Part shown: positions 10,385 to 21,546 of the stretch, piece after piece
How the letters are laid out: every line of letters starts with the position of its first letter
Numbering within the stretch: the stretch's first letter is position 1
Source: Dendrocalamus latiflorus
Lineage: Eukaryota > Streptophyta > Magnoliopsida > Poales > Poaceae
Direction of reading: 5' to 3'
Length of the DNA stretch: 64,000 bases
NCBI GenBank assembly: GCA_017311315.1
Contig: CM029617.1
Coordinates: 2,150,681 to 2,214,680, forward strand
Position numbers and translations under genes: made by a program
The notes under the pieces: generated by a model
What the model saw: the letters and a program-made list of their open reading frames with translations, nothing else
The model's database searches: none
Told to the model about the DNA's origin: nothing

Positions 10385-13300
10385 GCTTCTGTTTCTGCTC
10401 AAGTTAATGCAATTGAGCCACTTAATGGTAGTAACTTTCAGAAATGGAAGTTTACGCTTATGACGACTTTCCAGCTCTTGGATCTGAACTATGCGTTCAG
10501 GTTCGATGAGCCTGTCGCTCCTACTGAAGGGGAGGACAATTTTGACGACAAAATGAAGGATTACAAAATTAATGCTGAGAAGTGGGGGCGGTCTAACCGC
10601 GTTTCACTTGCTGTGATGAAGAACTCCATCAGTGAGGCCATAAGGGGAGCAATTCCTGAAAAGGAAAGGGTAAAGGACTATTTGTCCTACATCGAGGATC
10701 ACTTTAAGGGGTCCTCTAAAGTTTATGCTACCACACTGATGCACAGGCTCATGAACACTAAGTACAATGGTACTGGAAATGTCCGTGAGCACATTATGAC
10801 CATAATCAATATTGCTGCCAGACTTAAGACAATGGACATGGCAATTTCTGATGGTTTTGTTGTCCATTACATTATGATGTCTCTTTCTAAGCAATTTGAA
10901 GCTTTCAAGGTGAACTATAACACCATTAAGGACAAGTGGACCATGAGCGAGTTGATCGCTAATGTTTCTCAAGAGGAAGAGAGGCTCAAGGCTGAAGGGG
11001 CTACTGATTTTGTGAATCAAGTCGGCTCCTCAAATAAACCTGGTCCTTCTAGAAATAGAGGTGGCTACAAAGGAAAGGGAAAGAAGGAGCAAGCCTACTC
11101 CCCTTATCAGAAGCCACAGAAGCCACAGCATCCACAACACCCTAAGGCGCCTAAAAACGCTTCAGGTCCTGGGAGCTCAAATGAACAGAAGAAAAGTGGT
11201 GAGTGTTACTTTTGTCAGTCGAAGGACCATTTCAAAGATGATTGTCCTGGATGGCTGAAATGGCTCGCCAAGAAAGGTACTTATGAAATTACTTTTGTTG
11301 ATGAATCATGTTATGCTGATTTTCCTATAAATTCTTGGTGGATTGATTCTGGTGCCACTGTGCACGTTATGAATTTCTTGCAGGGATTCTATATGTTGAG
11401 AAGTCTCAGAGGGGAAAGAAGCCTAAGAGTGGCTAATGGGATGGAAGCCGAAATTCAAGCTATTGGATCGGTTTCTTTAGTTTTGAATAATGATTTTGTA
11501 ATGAAACTTAATGATGTTTTTTATGTTCCCTCGATGAGAAGAAACTTAGTTTCCATTTCATTATTAGATAATGATGGATATTCTTGTAATTTTAGACACG
11601 GAATGTGTTTAATTTATTTTAATAATGATAATGTTGGTCGTGCCATCCGACACGACAAGCTTTATATGTTATCCCTGCAAGATTCTCCTATATCTATGAA
11701 TGTATGTGATGTGAATAAAAAGCGCAAGCGAATTGATGAGACTTCGTCGAAATTGTGGCACTGTCGTTTGGGCCACATTTCGAGGGGGAGAATTGAACGT
11801 CTCATTAAAGATGAAATTCTCCACCCTTTAGACTTTAATGATTCGGATGATCATTGCCTTGATTGTATCAAAGGCAAGTATGTAAAGTAAATAAAGAAAG
11901 GTGCTACTCGAAGCACAGGGATTTTGGAATTAATTCATACTGACATATGTGGTCCTTTCCCTGTGACATCAATGGATGGTTATAATTCTTTTATTACGTT
12001 CACTGATGATTACTCACGTTATGGCTATATCTATCCTATTAAAGAAAGATCGGAGGCACTTGATAAATTTAAGATATTTAAGGCTAAAGTTGAAAATCAG
12101 CACAATCTAAAGATTAAAGTAGTGCGCTCGGATCATGGGGGAGAGTATTATGGGCGACACGCAACTTATGGGCAGATTCCTGGTCCTTTTGCTAGGTTCC
12201 TACAAGAAAATGGTATAGTCGCCCAGTATTCAATGCCTGGTGATCCCCAGCAAAATAGAGTTGCGGAAAGAAGAAATCGCACACTTATGGACATGGTTCG
12301 AAGTATGTTGAGCTACTCCACTTTGCCTGTAAAGTTATGGATGGAAGCATTAAAGACCGCTGCACACATACTCAATCGGGTTCCTAGTAAATCGGTGCCT
12401 AAAACACCTTATGAATTATGGACTAGGAGAAAACCTAGTTTGAACTACCTCCATGTCTGGGGATGTGCGGCTGAAGCTAAAGTTTTTAACCCACAAATTG
12501 GAAAATTAGATCCCAAGACTGTGAGTTGTCATTTCATTGGCTACCCTGATAGGTCTAAAGGGTATCGATTCTATTGTCCAGATCGTACCACAAAATTTGT
12601 AGAGACAAGGCACACTGTGTTCTTGGAAAATGATGGCACCAGTGGGGACTTGGAGCCCAGGAAAATTGATCTTGAGGAGAAGCGGATTTATGTTGCTTCA
12701 CCGCTAATCCGACAGACTGATTTTCCTGTGCCCCAAGTTGTTATGCCCACAGTTGATCCTGTAGTTGCAACTCCTGTTGCGTCTCCAGTTAATTCTGTGG
12801 CTACTCCTTTTGTTGAGGGCTCTGAAAATGCAAGTGTGATACCTAATGATGAGCCTTCACACCCCTCTGTGACAGTTGATGAACAACCTGATGAACCTGC
12901 TAATGAACCTGTCAAGAGATCAGAACGAGTGAGGAGATCTGCTATCCCAAGTGATTATGAGGTTTACTTGAATGAGGATGATCTTGGGAAGGCAGATGAT
13001 CCTAGCTCTTATAAGGAAGCTATGAAGAATAAGGATTCATCTAAATGGCTAGATGCCATGAAAGATGAGATTGAGTCTATGGGCGCTAATGGCGTATGAG
13101 ACTTAGTGGAAATTCCTAATGGAGCCAAAACAGTAGGCTGCAAATGGGTCTACAAAACAAAACGTGACTCCAAAGGAAACATCGAAAGGTTTAAGGAGAG
13201 ACTTGTAGCGAAAGGGTTTACACAAAGAGAAGACATTGACTATAATGAAACCTTTTCTCCTGTCTCAACTAAAGATTCATTTAGAATCATAATGGCGCTC

Positions 13301-14569
13301 ATAGCACATTTCGATTTAGAGTTGCACCAAATGGATGTTAAGACTACATTCCTGAATGGAGACTTGTATGAGGACGTTTACATGATACAATCGGAAGGTT
13401 TTATTGTGGAAGGCGAGGAACATTTGGGATGCAAACTAAAGAAATCCATATATTGCCTAAAGCAAGCTTCTAGGCAATGGTACCTTAAGTTCGATGAAGT
13501 CATAAGGAAATTTGGATTTAAGGAGAATGATGTTGATAATTGTACTTATGTTAAGTTCAGGGGGAGTAATTACACCTTCTTAATTCTTTATGTGGACGAT
13601 ATATTATTGGCCAGCAGCAGTGTGGACATGCTGCGGGAAACTAAAAGATTTCTCTCGTCCAATTTTGACATGAAGGATCTCGGTGAAGCATCTTATGTTC
13701 TTGGTATTGAAATTCATCGAGATAGGTCCAAAGGAACATTAGGTTTATCACAAAAGGCATACATTGACAGAGTACTAAAGAGATACAATATGCATAAATG
13801 CTCTGCCTCACCTGCTCCTATTGTTAAGGGCGATAAGTTTGGGAAGTTTCAACGCCCAAAGAATGATTATGAATCTGATCAGATGAAGACTATACCTTAC
13901 GCTTCTGCTGTCGGAAGTATTATGTATGCTCAAGTATGTACGCGCCCTGATTTAGCTTTTGTTACCGGGATGCTTGGCAGATATCAATAAAATCCAGGAC
14001 CGGACCACTGGAAAGCCGTTAAGAAAGTCCTGCGCTATATGCAAGGCACTAAAGGTCACATGCTCACATATAGAAAATGCGATAACCTTGAGGTTGTCGG
14101 TTATTCTGATGCTGATTTTGCGGGGTGTAAAGACACTAAGAAGTCCACATCAGGTTATATTTTCACCCTCGCAGGAGCAGCAATATCATGGAAAAGTGTA
14201 AAGCAAACACTTACTGCATCGTCGACAATGCAGGCTGAATTTGTGGCATGTTATGAGGCTACCGGGCAGGCTGTATGGCTTAAGAACTTTATCCCGGGAT
14301 TGAGAGTGGTAGACAGCATTTCTAGACCACTGATTTTGTACTGCGACAATCAACCCGCAGTTTTCTATTCGAGTAACAACAAGTCGAGTGCAGCTGGCAA
14401 GCACATTGACATAAAGTATCATGTTGTGAAAGATAGAGTTCAGGATCAAACAATTAAGGTTGAGCATATTGGAACTAAATTTATGCTTGCGGATCTGCTC
14501 ACAAAAGGCTTACCACCCAATATTTTTCGTGATCATGTTGTCGGCATGAGTTTATTGGAGAGCCTGTGA
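10382..14569 (+). pseudogene. Copia 2 gag-pol polyprotein with three nonsense codons
   Basis: One reading frame from the probable splice acceptor at 10381 to the stop at 14567-14569 (first ATG 10460). Gag motif NGSNFQKWK; zinc knuckle CYFCQSKDHFKDDC near 11205; protease WWIDSGATVHV near 11335; integrase HHCC region (HCRLGH...CLDC) 11758-11870, catalytic segments HTDICGPF, SDHGGEYYG and an E in RVAERRNRT; RT KWVYKTKRDSKGN and YVDD near 13590; RNase H DADFAGCKDTKKST from 14110 and CDNQPA. In-frame stops: TAA at 11888-11890 (C-terminal to the integrase zinc finger, likely from CAA), TGA at 13097-13099 (likely from TGG), TAA at 13988-13990 (likely from TCA). No frameshift was seen. Three stops and no indels suggest point decay after insertion. 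All catalytic residues I checked remain. Confidence 0.95.
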
Positions 14570-14760
14570 TCCTGGAATAAGAGGACCATATAAAGTAACC
14601 AACTCCCATGAAGAATTATGTTATCCGATCGATATAGAATGAAGCACTATAAGTACTGATGTCCAGCGGTATTTAATTGACTGTTATGACGCATTACTTT
14701 GGTGTGAAGTTTTATTGAGAGAGGACTTATGACGTTTAGCCTTACGATCAAGGGGGAGAA

Positions 14761-15221
14761 TGTTGGATATTGATCTAGGCCAAACGGCCAGGAGAGGGAG
14801 ACGTGGGGTGACACCCACGTCCACGCGCCCTGATCGGGGGAGCTAACCATATTGGTTACGGTCCCCCGTTGCAGCAGCGCTATATATAAGGTTAGGGCAC
14901 CGGCCTCTCACGATTGACGACGTTCTCGTGAGAATTCAACACCCTGAACAAAACCCTAAGTGATAACCGATCTACTGCGCGCTGTCAAGCAACGGGAAGG
15001 CCGCCGACCGCTACTGCAGGACGTCGCCGGCGACCCTCTGGACCGCAAGGCTGCTCCGACCTTCACCGACTCATCCCCACGCCTGCATCACGCAGGCACG
15101 AGGTCTTCGCTTATGGCGTTCATCGGTGACCGTAAGTCCTCCCTAAACCCCAAACCCTAGGTGTTCTAGATGTTAGGCTAGTGGATAATGTGATGCACCG
15201 GATGATTATGAAACTCTAACA
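14761..15221 (+). repeat. 3' LTR of Copia 2 (complete, 461 bp)
   Basis: Begins TGTTGGAT next to the polypurine tract and ends CTCTAACA next to TSD TCCTG. It contains ATGGCGTTCATCGGTGACC followed by a strong donor GTAAGT at 15132, a sequence the 5' LTR lacks. Confidence 0.92.
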
Positions 15222-15226
15222 TCCTG

Positions 15227-15933
15227 TTAGCCTATCTTGTACACTTCCTTTAGCTTCTTTCAACAGCACAGCACATTGCAGACTTAACAGATAATTTATC
15301 TTGAATCTTCAGAGATACCTCACATGTATCTCGGAAGTTTGATCTGCCTCAATTGTTTAATCTGGCTGCCTCACATAACTAATCATGTTCAGATTTGCTA
15401 ATATGTTTCTTCCTTGAAACCAAACCTTGCATCATTCAGATGCCAGAAAATGATAACTAGTAGTACATCAACAAAATTCTTGTCCTTTTCAGAAAGAAAT
15501 TGACTCCCTCGCAGGAAGACGCAACTATCTGAATTTGTCTGGTAAGTTTGATGAAAAATCTGATGCACTCCCCAGAATTATCACCTCCAGTACACGACAA
15601 ACGTTAAAAGTCTTTGTTTTAATTAGAGATAGCCTTTTGCAATTCAAAGCAGAGAATACAACTTATCTGTGTTGACCTATGTAACTTAGTGAACATTTTA
15701 TGGTTACAAAATTATAGTGTTCATAATTGTATGGAAATAAATATTCCAGTCCACTTGCCATGAGAAAAGACCAGAGCATTCCTCATTAAACAACAGCTCA
15801 CCTAGAATTACCAACTCATTGGACTCGAAACATCAAATAGTTCCGAGAACCCAACGGAATAGCAGGAAAGGTTCCCTTCCCCTCGACCAACGCAAGAGTC
15901 GCATCAGACGAGAGTGAGGCAGGAAGTGCTCAC
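15227..15933 (-). other. Probable intron sequence of the ankyrin pseudogene
   Basis: Follows a donor GTGAGC on the minus strand at 15933 and has intron-like AT content. The next exon is not visible; Copia 2 (8634-15221) inserted into or beside this intron. No other element seen. Confidence 0.45.
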
Positions 15934-16120
15934 CGGTGTGCCCTTGCTTGGCGGCGATGTGGAAGGTGTCGATGTCGAGGCGAGAGCGGAGGGTGACGGT
16001 CTCGATGTCCTAGAGCGGGAGGAGGAGGCGGACGATCTCCTCGGCGCCGGCCTCCGCGGTGACGTAGAGCGCTGTCTCCACCTTCCTGTCTACGGCCTCG
16101 AGGTCTTAGAGCGTCATCAT
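15934..16120 (-). pseudogene. Ankyrin-repeat protein exon (ITN1-like), interrupted
   Basis: On the minus strand one frame reads an ankyrin block: EAVDRKVETALYVTAEAGAE, then EEIVRLLLPL, a second helix pair, then FHIAAKQGHT, ending at donor GTGAGC. This is the arrangement in plant ITN1/ACD6-type ankyrin-transmembrane proteins. There are two in-frame stops (TAA at 16107-16105 region and TAG after RLLLPL), so it is a pseudogene even apart from the insertion. The exon's 5' end is cut at 16121 by the inverted-repeat element and would resume at 17008. The transmembrane PGG domain expected downstream is not in the window. Confidence 0.75.
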
Positions 16121-17007
16121 GGGGAAATTTAACTTTTTGCCACTCTTAACAATGTCACTTATCCAAATGTCATCCTCTTCGTTGCAATTAACATTTTACC
16201 ACTATGTAGTTGACTAATAAATCGTCACTTTCGAGCCCACGGGGCGCCAAGTCACTGCCATGTCAGCACGGGCGCGGGCGCGGGGACGGAGGCGCCGACG
16301 CGGGCGGCGGTGCGACGCGGTGGAGGAGCAGCAAGGGCGCACCGGCGAGCTGCGGCCTGGCGCGGGCGGCGGCGAGGCACGGGGACGGAGGCGCGGGCGG
16401 CGGTGCGGCGCGGGCGCGGGGACGGAGGCGCCGGCGAGCGGGGAGGCGCGGACGCGGGGACAGAGGCGCCGGCGCGGGCGGCAGTGCGGGCGGCGGTGCG
16501 GCGCGGTGGAGGAGCAGCAAGGGAGGCCGGGAAGAAGCGCCGCCCGCGCCTCCCCGCTCGGCGGCGCCTCCGTCCCCGCGCCCGCGCCGCACCGCCGCCC
16601 GCACCTCCCCGCTCGCCGGCGCCCGCGCCTCTGTCCCCGCGCCTCGCCTCCGCCCGCGCCCACGCCTCCCCGCTCGCACTGTCGCCCGCGCCGGTGCCGC
16701 ACCGCCGCCCGCACCTCCGTCCCCGCGCCTCGCCGCTGCCCGCGCCCGCGCCAGGCCGCAGCTCGCCGGTGCGCCCTTGTTGCTCCTCCACCGCGTCGCA
16801 TCGCCGCCCGCGCCGGCGCCGCGCCGCCGTCCCCGCGCCCACGCCCGCGCCCGTGCTGACATGGTAGTGACTTGGCGCCCCGTGGGCTCGAAAGTGGCGA
16901 TTTATTAGTCAACCACATCTTAAGGGTGGCAAAATGTTAATTGCAACGAAGAGGATGACATTTGGATAGGTGACATTGTTAAGAGTGGCAAAAAGTTAAA
17001 TTTCTCC
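16121..17007. mobile_element. Non-autonomous Mutator-type element, giant inverted repeat
   Basis: 887 bp flanked by a 9-bp duplication CGTCATCAT (16112-16120 and 17008-17016), the TSD length of Mutator elements. Left end GGGGAAATTTAACTTTTTGC and the reverse complement of the right end GGAGAAATTTAACTTTTTGC continue as terminal inverted repeats for at least 150 bp. The GC-rich core (16260-16860) is itself largely palindromic, with repeated CGCGGGGACGGAGGCG and its complement, so the whole element can fold into one hairpin. It encodes no transposase. The long open frames in the core on both strands are a by-product of GC-rich palindromic repeats. Confidence 0.9.
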
Positions 17008-17016
17008 CGTCATCAT

Positions 17017-17903
17017 GCGTTATTCCTATTGCTACAGTAAGGGGCGAACCAGTTTACAACCTGGTCTCAATTTCTAAACCCATCTCACGTCAATTTAATT
17101 CTTTTTATGAGATAACCCAACCCGATATAACATGTTCACTCTTCCAACTCATTTCCATCTATCCAAAGCCAATCTGATTAAATATCCACCTTGTTCAACT
17201 CGTTTGAACTTAACCTATTAACACCTCTAGTTAGAGATGGGTTGAGAAAGTGAGTTAAACCCATATTAGGGGAATGGGTTAGATTGGTTTGGGTTGAAAT
17301 GTTACCAGCCAAGATGACAAGCTGGCCAAGAAGCACGGCATCAACAAGATCCTATACCTTACCTCCAAATCCAACGCCCATAACGCCACTGGCGTAGCAG
17401 GGGTGCTCTCACATACTCTTCTGCACCTAAGACTATGTTATTGCGCTCATACCCGTGCATCGCCTCTTGGTCATGGCAACCCCTTCTTCCACTGCGAGCT
17501 CCTCCACGCCACGCGTCATGGCACCCACCTCCTCAACATCTCCAACTTTCGCAACGAGAACCACTCTGTTTTCATCCACACCTACACGTTGTACCTCGAC
17601 TAGCGCCTTAAGGTCTTTCTCCATCTAAACAATGACGGGCTCAGGGACATTGCCTGTGAGAGAAGAAGACGCGCTCACTATGGTCATGTGAGAGAAGGTG
17701 GAGGTGGGAGAAGGAGCGGATGTGTGGTGAGTAGAAGGGGGTGCTTATCCGAATGGATTGACTTTAGGTAAGAGGAGGGGAGAAAAGGAGTGGATATGTG
17801 GTGGGAAAAAAGTTATTTAGATGGATTCGTTGCTGGTGCATTGAATTCGATAGAATGGTCCCATCCTATACCGTTGGAACGGTATACGATTATATAGTTT
17901 ATA
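17017..17903. other. Flank of the Mutator-type element with a decayed coding-like fragment
   Basis: 17017-17300 is unassigned. From about 17310 to 17630 on the plus strand, frames read KLAKKHGINKILYLTSKSN and HGNPFFHCELLHATRHGTH, with a stop after YLD at 17601. Base composition is coding-like, but I do not recognise the family. It may be the remains of a captured or dead gene. 17700-17900 is purine-rich then AT-rich. Confidence 0.35.
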
Positions 17904-20900
17904 CTAGTCATGTGCCCGTGCGTTGCAACGGAAAAACAAATACAATACAAATAGCTCATTGTAATGTCCATAATCTAAGGAAAAGTAGGCAACACAAAAA
18001 TTAAATGCAACATGATGAGCAGTACAATCAGGATATGGTCTTAGGGCATGCTAAGCAGAGCATACTATAGTATGTACTAATTAATGTGGCTGCATTAGTT
18101 GCTAGAATTGACCCATATATGGCACCCACGTGGATGGAAAATCTGGATCCTGTGGTGGCGTTAGTTGCCAAAATTAACCCATATTATATTCCTTTCTATT
18201 TCTTTCTCTGTAGCAATCAAGGTTCAAATGAATCAATTATCTCACTGTTCATCAGCTAAAGCTAGATCAGCTCAACAACAAATGACCATGCAATGATTGC
18301 TTGAAAGGTAGCTACCAGAGATAGGATAAAATTGAGACAACCGGACAAATAATATTAGCATAGATTTTCCTCTCGGGGTTCCACAGACCACAATTGTTCT
18401 TGTTATTTGCTAGTAATTTGCTAAGGTGCAACTGTTAACACATTTATATATGCTTAAGCATGATAGACTAACCCCAATTAAAAATTTGTTTAAAAATGCA
18501 GGAGTGTCTGTGCTTAAATAATTATTTAACCACACTACTTCCAACCACCTATCGTCAGCTTCTGGCATGCCTTCATTGGGCCATAGACGATTCAATAGGC
18601 AAATGGCAATACATTAAGATTGTCATAAGCAGGAGCAGAGTTAAGCTAATTTTGACACATAATCCTTTATTTAAGAAAGCTTGGTTTGAATTAATTATTT
18701 GTTCATGGGTGCACCTAGAACACTTCGTTTATAAATCATTTGTTCATCACAACGGCGCATCGTGTACATTAAATGGAAGCAATTTGAGAAACTGAACTTA
18801 ATCCATGCATGAATACCAATAGGAACCTCTAAAAACGTAGAAACAGCCGACACGAATTTCATACCTCAAGCTAGTTGGTTGTGTTTTTTTTCGAAAAATT
18901 ACATATCTAAGTGAGAGCAAAAGCAAAGGCTTTACATAAATGAGCATTATCTAGAATTCTTGCCTGCTTGTGCTAGCTACGAACACTTATTGTGGAACAA
19001 AAATGAAGCTTTGAATTACTTCCTTTGAGCCATTAAAAACAAGAATGTTGATAGCTACATAAAAAGAACACCAATTGAATGAAAGAACAGTATGGAAACG
19101 TAACACCTGAAATTAATCTGAAGAGATTTGGTGTCATGCATAAATTGCAACAAAAATGCACTAACCATTCATTGGGCATGAAAAGGACATAACAACATAA
19201 TTCTGTAAATTAAAAAGACAATACCTAGTAGTGCCACCATAAGCAAGCATTAGATTCCATACAATAATCAAGCATATAATCACTACAATTCCTTCTCAAT
19301 ATCTGCCAATCCGATAAGCCATGATGTGTGCAGTCCAATGCATGTATCTTTTTTTCCTGTCTCCAAAGCAAAAAAGGAAGAGAAAGCTCAATGTAGTGTT
19401 CAATATAGTGCTCCTAGATAAACATATTTCTCTGAATTTTTAGTAAGAGTAGCATTACAGGACAAAAAATTATTCTTTAACATAACTCAATAATCTCTTT
19501 TCTCCCCATCTGAACCAAACAAAAGAAAATTTGCTCCACAGTATTAATATCCTTAAAAAACATAGTGGGAGCATGAAGAACACTCAGATCTATGCATGGT
19601 GTGAACTAATAGGAGCTTGGCACCAATCTGGCACACATATCTAGATTTCAGCCGATCAATAATAATTACTAACCCTATTTGTCAACTGAATCTACATTAA
19701 GAACTCTAGAAAGTTAGAACACCTGCAGCAAAGTTTTTATCTTGGCACAAAAATAAGCATTTGATGTCACCTACGATTCTTTAAAGCCCACTATGAAATC
19801 TATAGGTTGCAGTTGGATTCGATGCTCCTTCATATAGTATTGGCAAATCAAATTTTATAGGACTAAATGAAGAAACAAGCTAGGTTTTTTTTGCCTAAAT
19901 AGCATTAAATGGATTTAAAATTTTCACTGAAAAATAGGATTCACCTGGAAGGGCGACAAGACATCCTGTTGTCGAGCTATCGTGCAATTCTCTTTTGGTA
20001 GATATATGGCCACTCCTCTTGCAATGACTTAGAGAGCTAATGAAGAGAAAAAATTTTCTGATCAATATCATTTCAAAGGCAATAATTACTTAATTAGATA
20101 GGTAATGAATGGGGGAAGGCCATAACCAGTGAGAACAACTGCAACTCACATCTAAACTACCACCCTCCAAAATTTCATCAAGGACATGGCAAATACATAC
20201 CAGATACCACTAAATGATGGACAAGGAAGATATGCAATTGAACACCCAATGAAGTATAACAGCAGTATATTCAACTACAACTAATGGTTTGGTAAATCGA
20301 TCAGCCTCAAATCACACAGACATACATGGCTATGTAAAATTGATATGTATCGCAGAAAGGAGCACAAAGTTACCGCAAAATATGTGGTGGAAGCACCATG
20401 CCATGCAGATCCTTTGCCACGAGCTCCTGTGTGGGAGGCGACTGGGTCATGTCTTGCCAAACAAATCAGGTCAGTCGATGCCACAAACTGATAGCAAGCC
20501 ATACACATGGATCAAAAAGCATAGGTTTCTCTCTTCTAGTGTGTACAATCCACACGTACCAGGGGAACTGTTACAAGTTCCATGAGTGCCAGTAAGGTAA
20601 GCCATATCTTTGGGGGTAAAACAAATGCGCTGAAAAAATTATGACAATTGTGATCAAGAATGACGCACGGTGGCTGCCAAGTAGGGAAGCATGGTCACTT
20701 ACCCATCTCCCTCATTAGACATCATCGAAGGAGAATTGGAGCCCAATAAAAATAGGAGGGGCATTGGTAGTATGAGGTACACCAGAACTGCAGAAAATGC
20801 TACTGATTACTTATAATTCCCTAAAAAATATCATCGCATTAGGAGGAAAGTTATCCGACATAAACAAAATTCTCTAACCTGTTAACATTGGCCACAGAGA

Positions 20901-21546
20901 GGGGCAGTTGCTAGAAGTGGAGGAGAGGGGCAGTTGATCGCCAAAGAGAGGCGGCAACGGCGCAGGGTGGGGGGAGGAGGAGGCGGCGGCGGAGCGGGGG
21001 TGGGGGGAGGAGGAGGCGGCGGCGCGGGGTGGGAGGAGGCGGCGGCGGCGCGGAGTGGGGTGGGGAGGAGGAGGCGGCGGCGGCGCGGGGTGGGGGGAGG
21101 AGGAGGAGGTGGCGGCGGAGCGGAGGGGTGGGGGAGGAGGAGGCGGCGACGGCGGAGGAGCGGGGGAGGAGGCGGCGGAGAAATCAGAGGGGAGGAGGCG
21201 CACGGGTTCGGTGGGGGAGGCCGCCGGCGGCGGAGGAGGGAGGGGAGGAGGGGTGGGGGAGGAGGAGGAGGAGGAGGCGGCGGAGGAGGGTGGGGGAGGA
21301 GGCGGCGGAGGAGGAGGGAGGGAAGGAGGCGCACGGGTCGGTGGGGGGAGGCAGGCGGTTCGAGAGAGGTGGGGGCGGGGGGGGGGGGGGGGCGGTTCGA
21401 GGGAGGGAGGGCCGGAGGGGGGCGGGGGGAAGGGCGTGATGGGGTGGGCCTACAAGTCAGGCAACATGTATTTTTTTTATCAGAAGAGGTAGGAGGGGTG
21501 GGAGAGGCCGCACCAACCACCAACTCCTTTTTTTATATAGTAAAGA
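17904..21546 (-). mobile_element. Helitron 1 (non-autonomous, minus strand)
   Basis: Read on the minus strand it begins TCTTTACTATATAAAAAAAG after an A (21547) and ends GCAACGCACGGGCACATGACTAG before a T (17903): a TC start, a CTAG end, insertion between A and T, and a small palindromic hairpin CGTTGCAACG shortly before the end. These are the defining features of plant Helitrons, and the end text is common in grasses. No Rep or helicase sequence was seen. The body contains AT-rich, intron-like DNA with possible small exons on the minus strand (for example the block 20281-20600) that I cannot assign, probably captured gene pieces. Confidence 0.75.
20930..21440 (+). repeat. GC-rich (GGAGGMGGCGGC)n low-complexity block with a long G run
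   Basis: Purine-rich repeats on the plus strand (pyrimidine-rich CCG/CTC on the Helitron sense strand), located near the 5' end of Helitron 1. A G-run of about 26 bases with one C at 21367-21392 could form G-quadruplex structure. All frames are open over long distances, so the frames here are not evidence for genes. The text CCCGTGCGCCTCC on the sense strand recurs in Helitron 2 near 30760-30800. Confidence 0.8.

Larger units (their letters stand above)
8634..15221 (+). mobile_element. Copia LTR retrotransposon 2 (near full length, dead)
   Basis: A 6588-bp element flanked by the 5-bp duplication TCCTG (8629-8633 and 15222-15226). The 3' LTR is 14761-15221 (461 bp, TGTTGGAT...CTCTAACA). The first 371 bp match 8634-9004 with about five differences and no gaps, then homology stops abruptly. 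The gag-pol frame 10385-14569 is in Copia order (gag, protease, integrase, RT, RNase H) and is broken only by three nonsense codons. The polypurine tract is AGGGGGAGAA (14751-14760). No primer-binding site was found after the 5' LTR. Confidence 0.93.

Noticed and set aside
16210..16918. Overlapping ~200-residue frames on both strands
   Set aside because: They come from the palindromic GC-rich core of the 887-bp Mutator-type element; mirror frames on both strands are expected in an inverted repeat.
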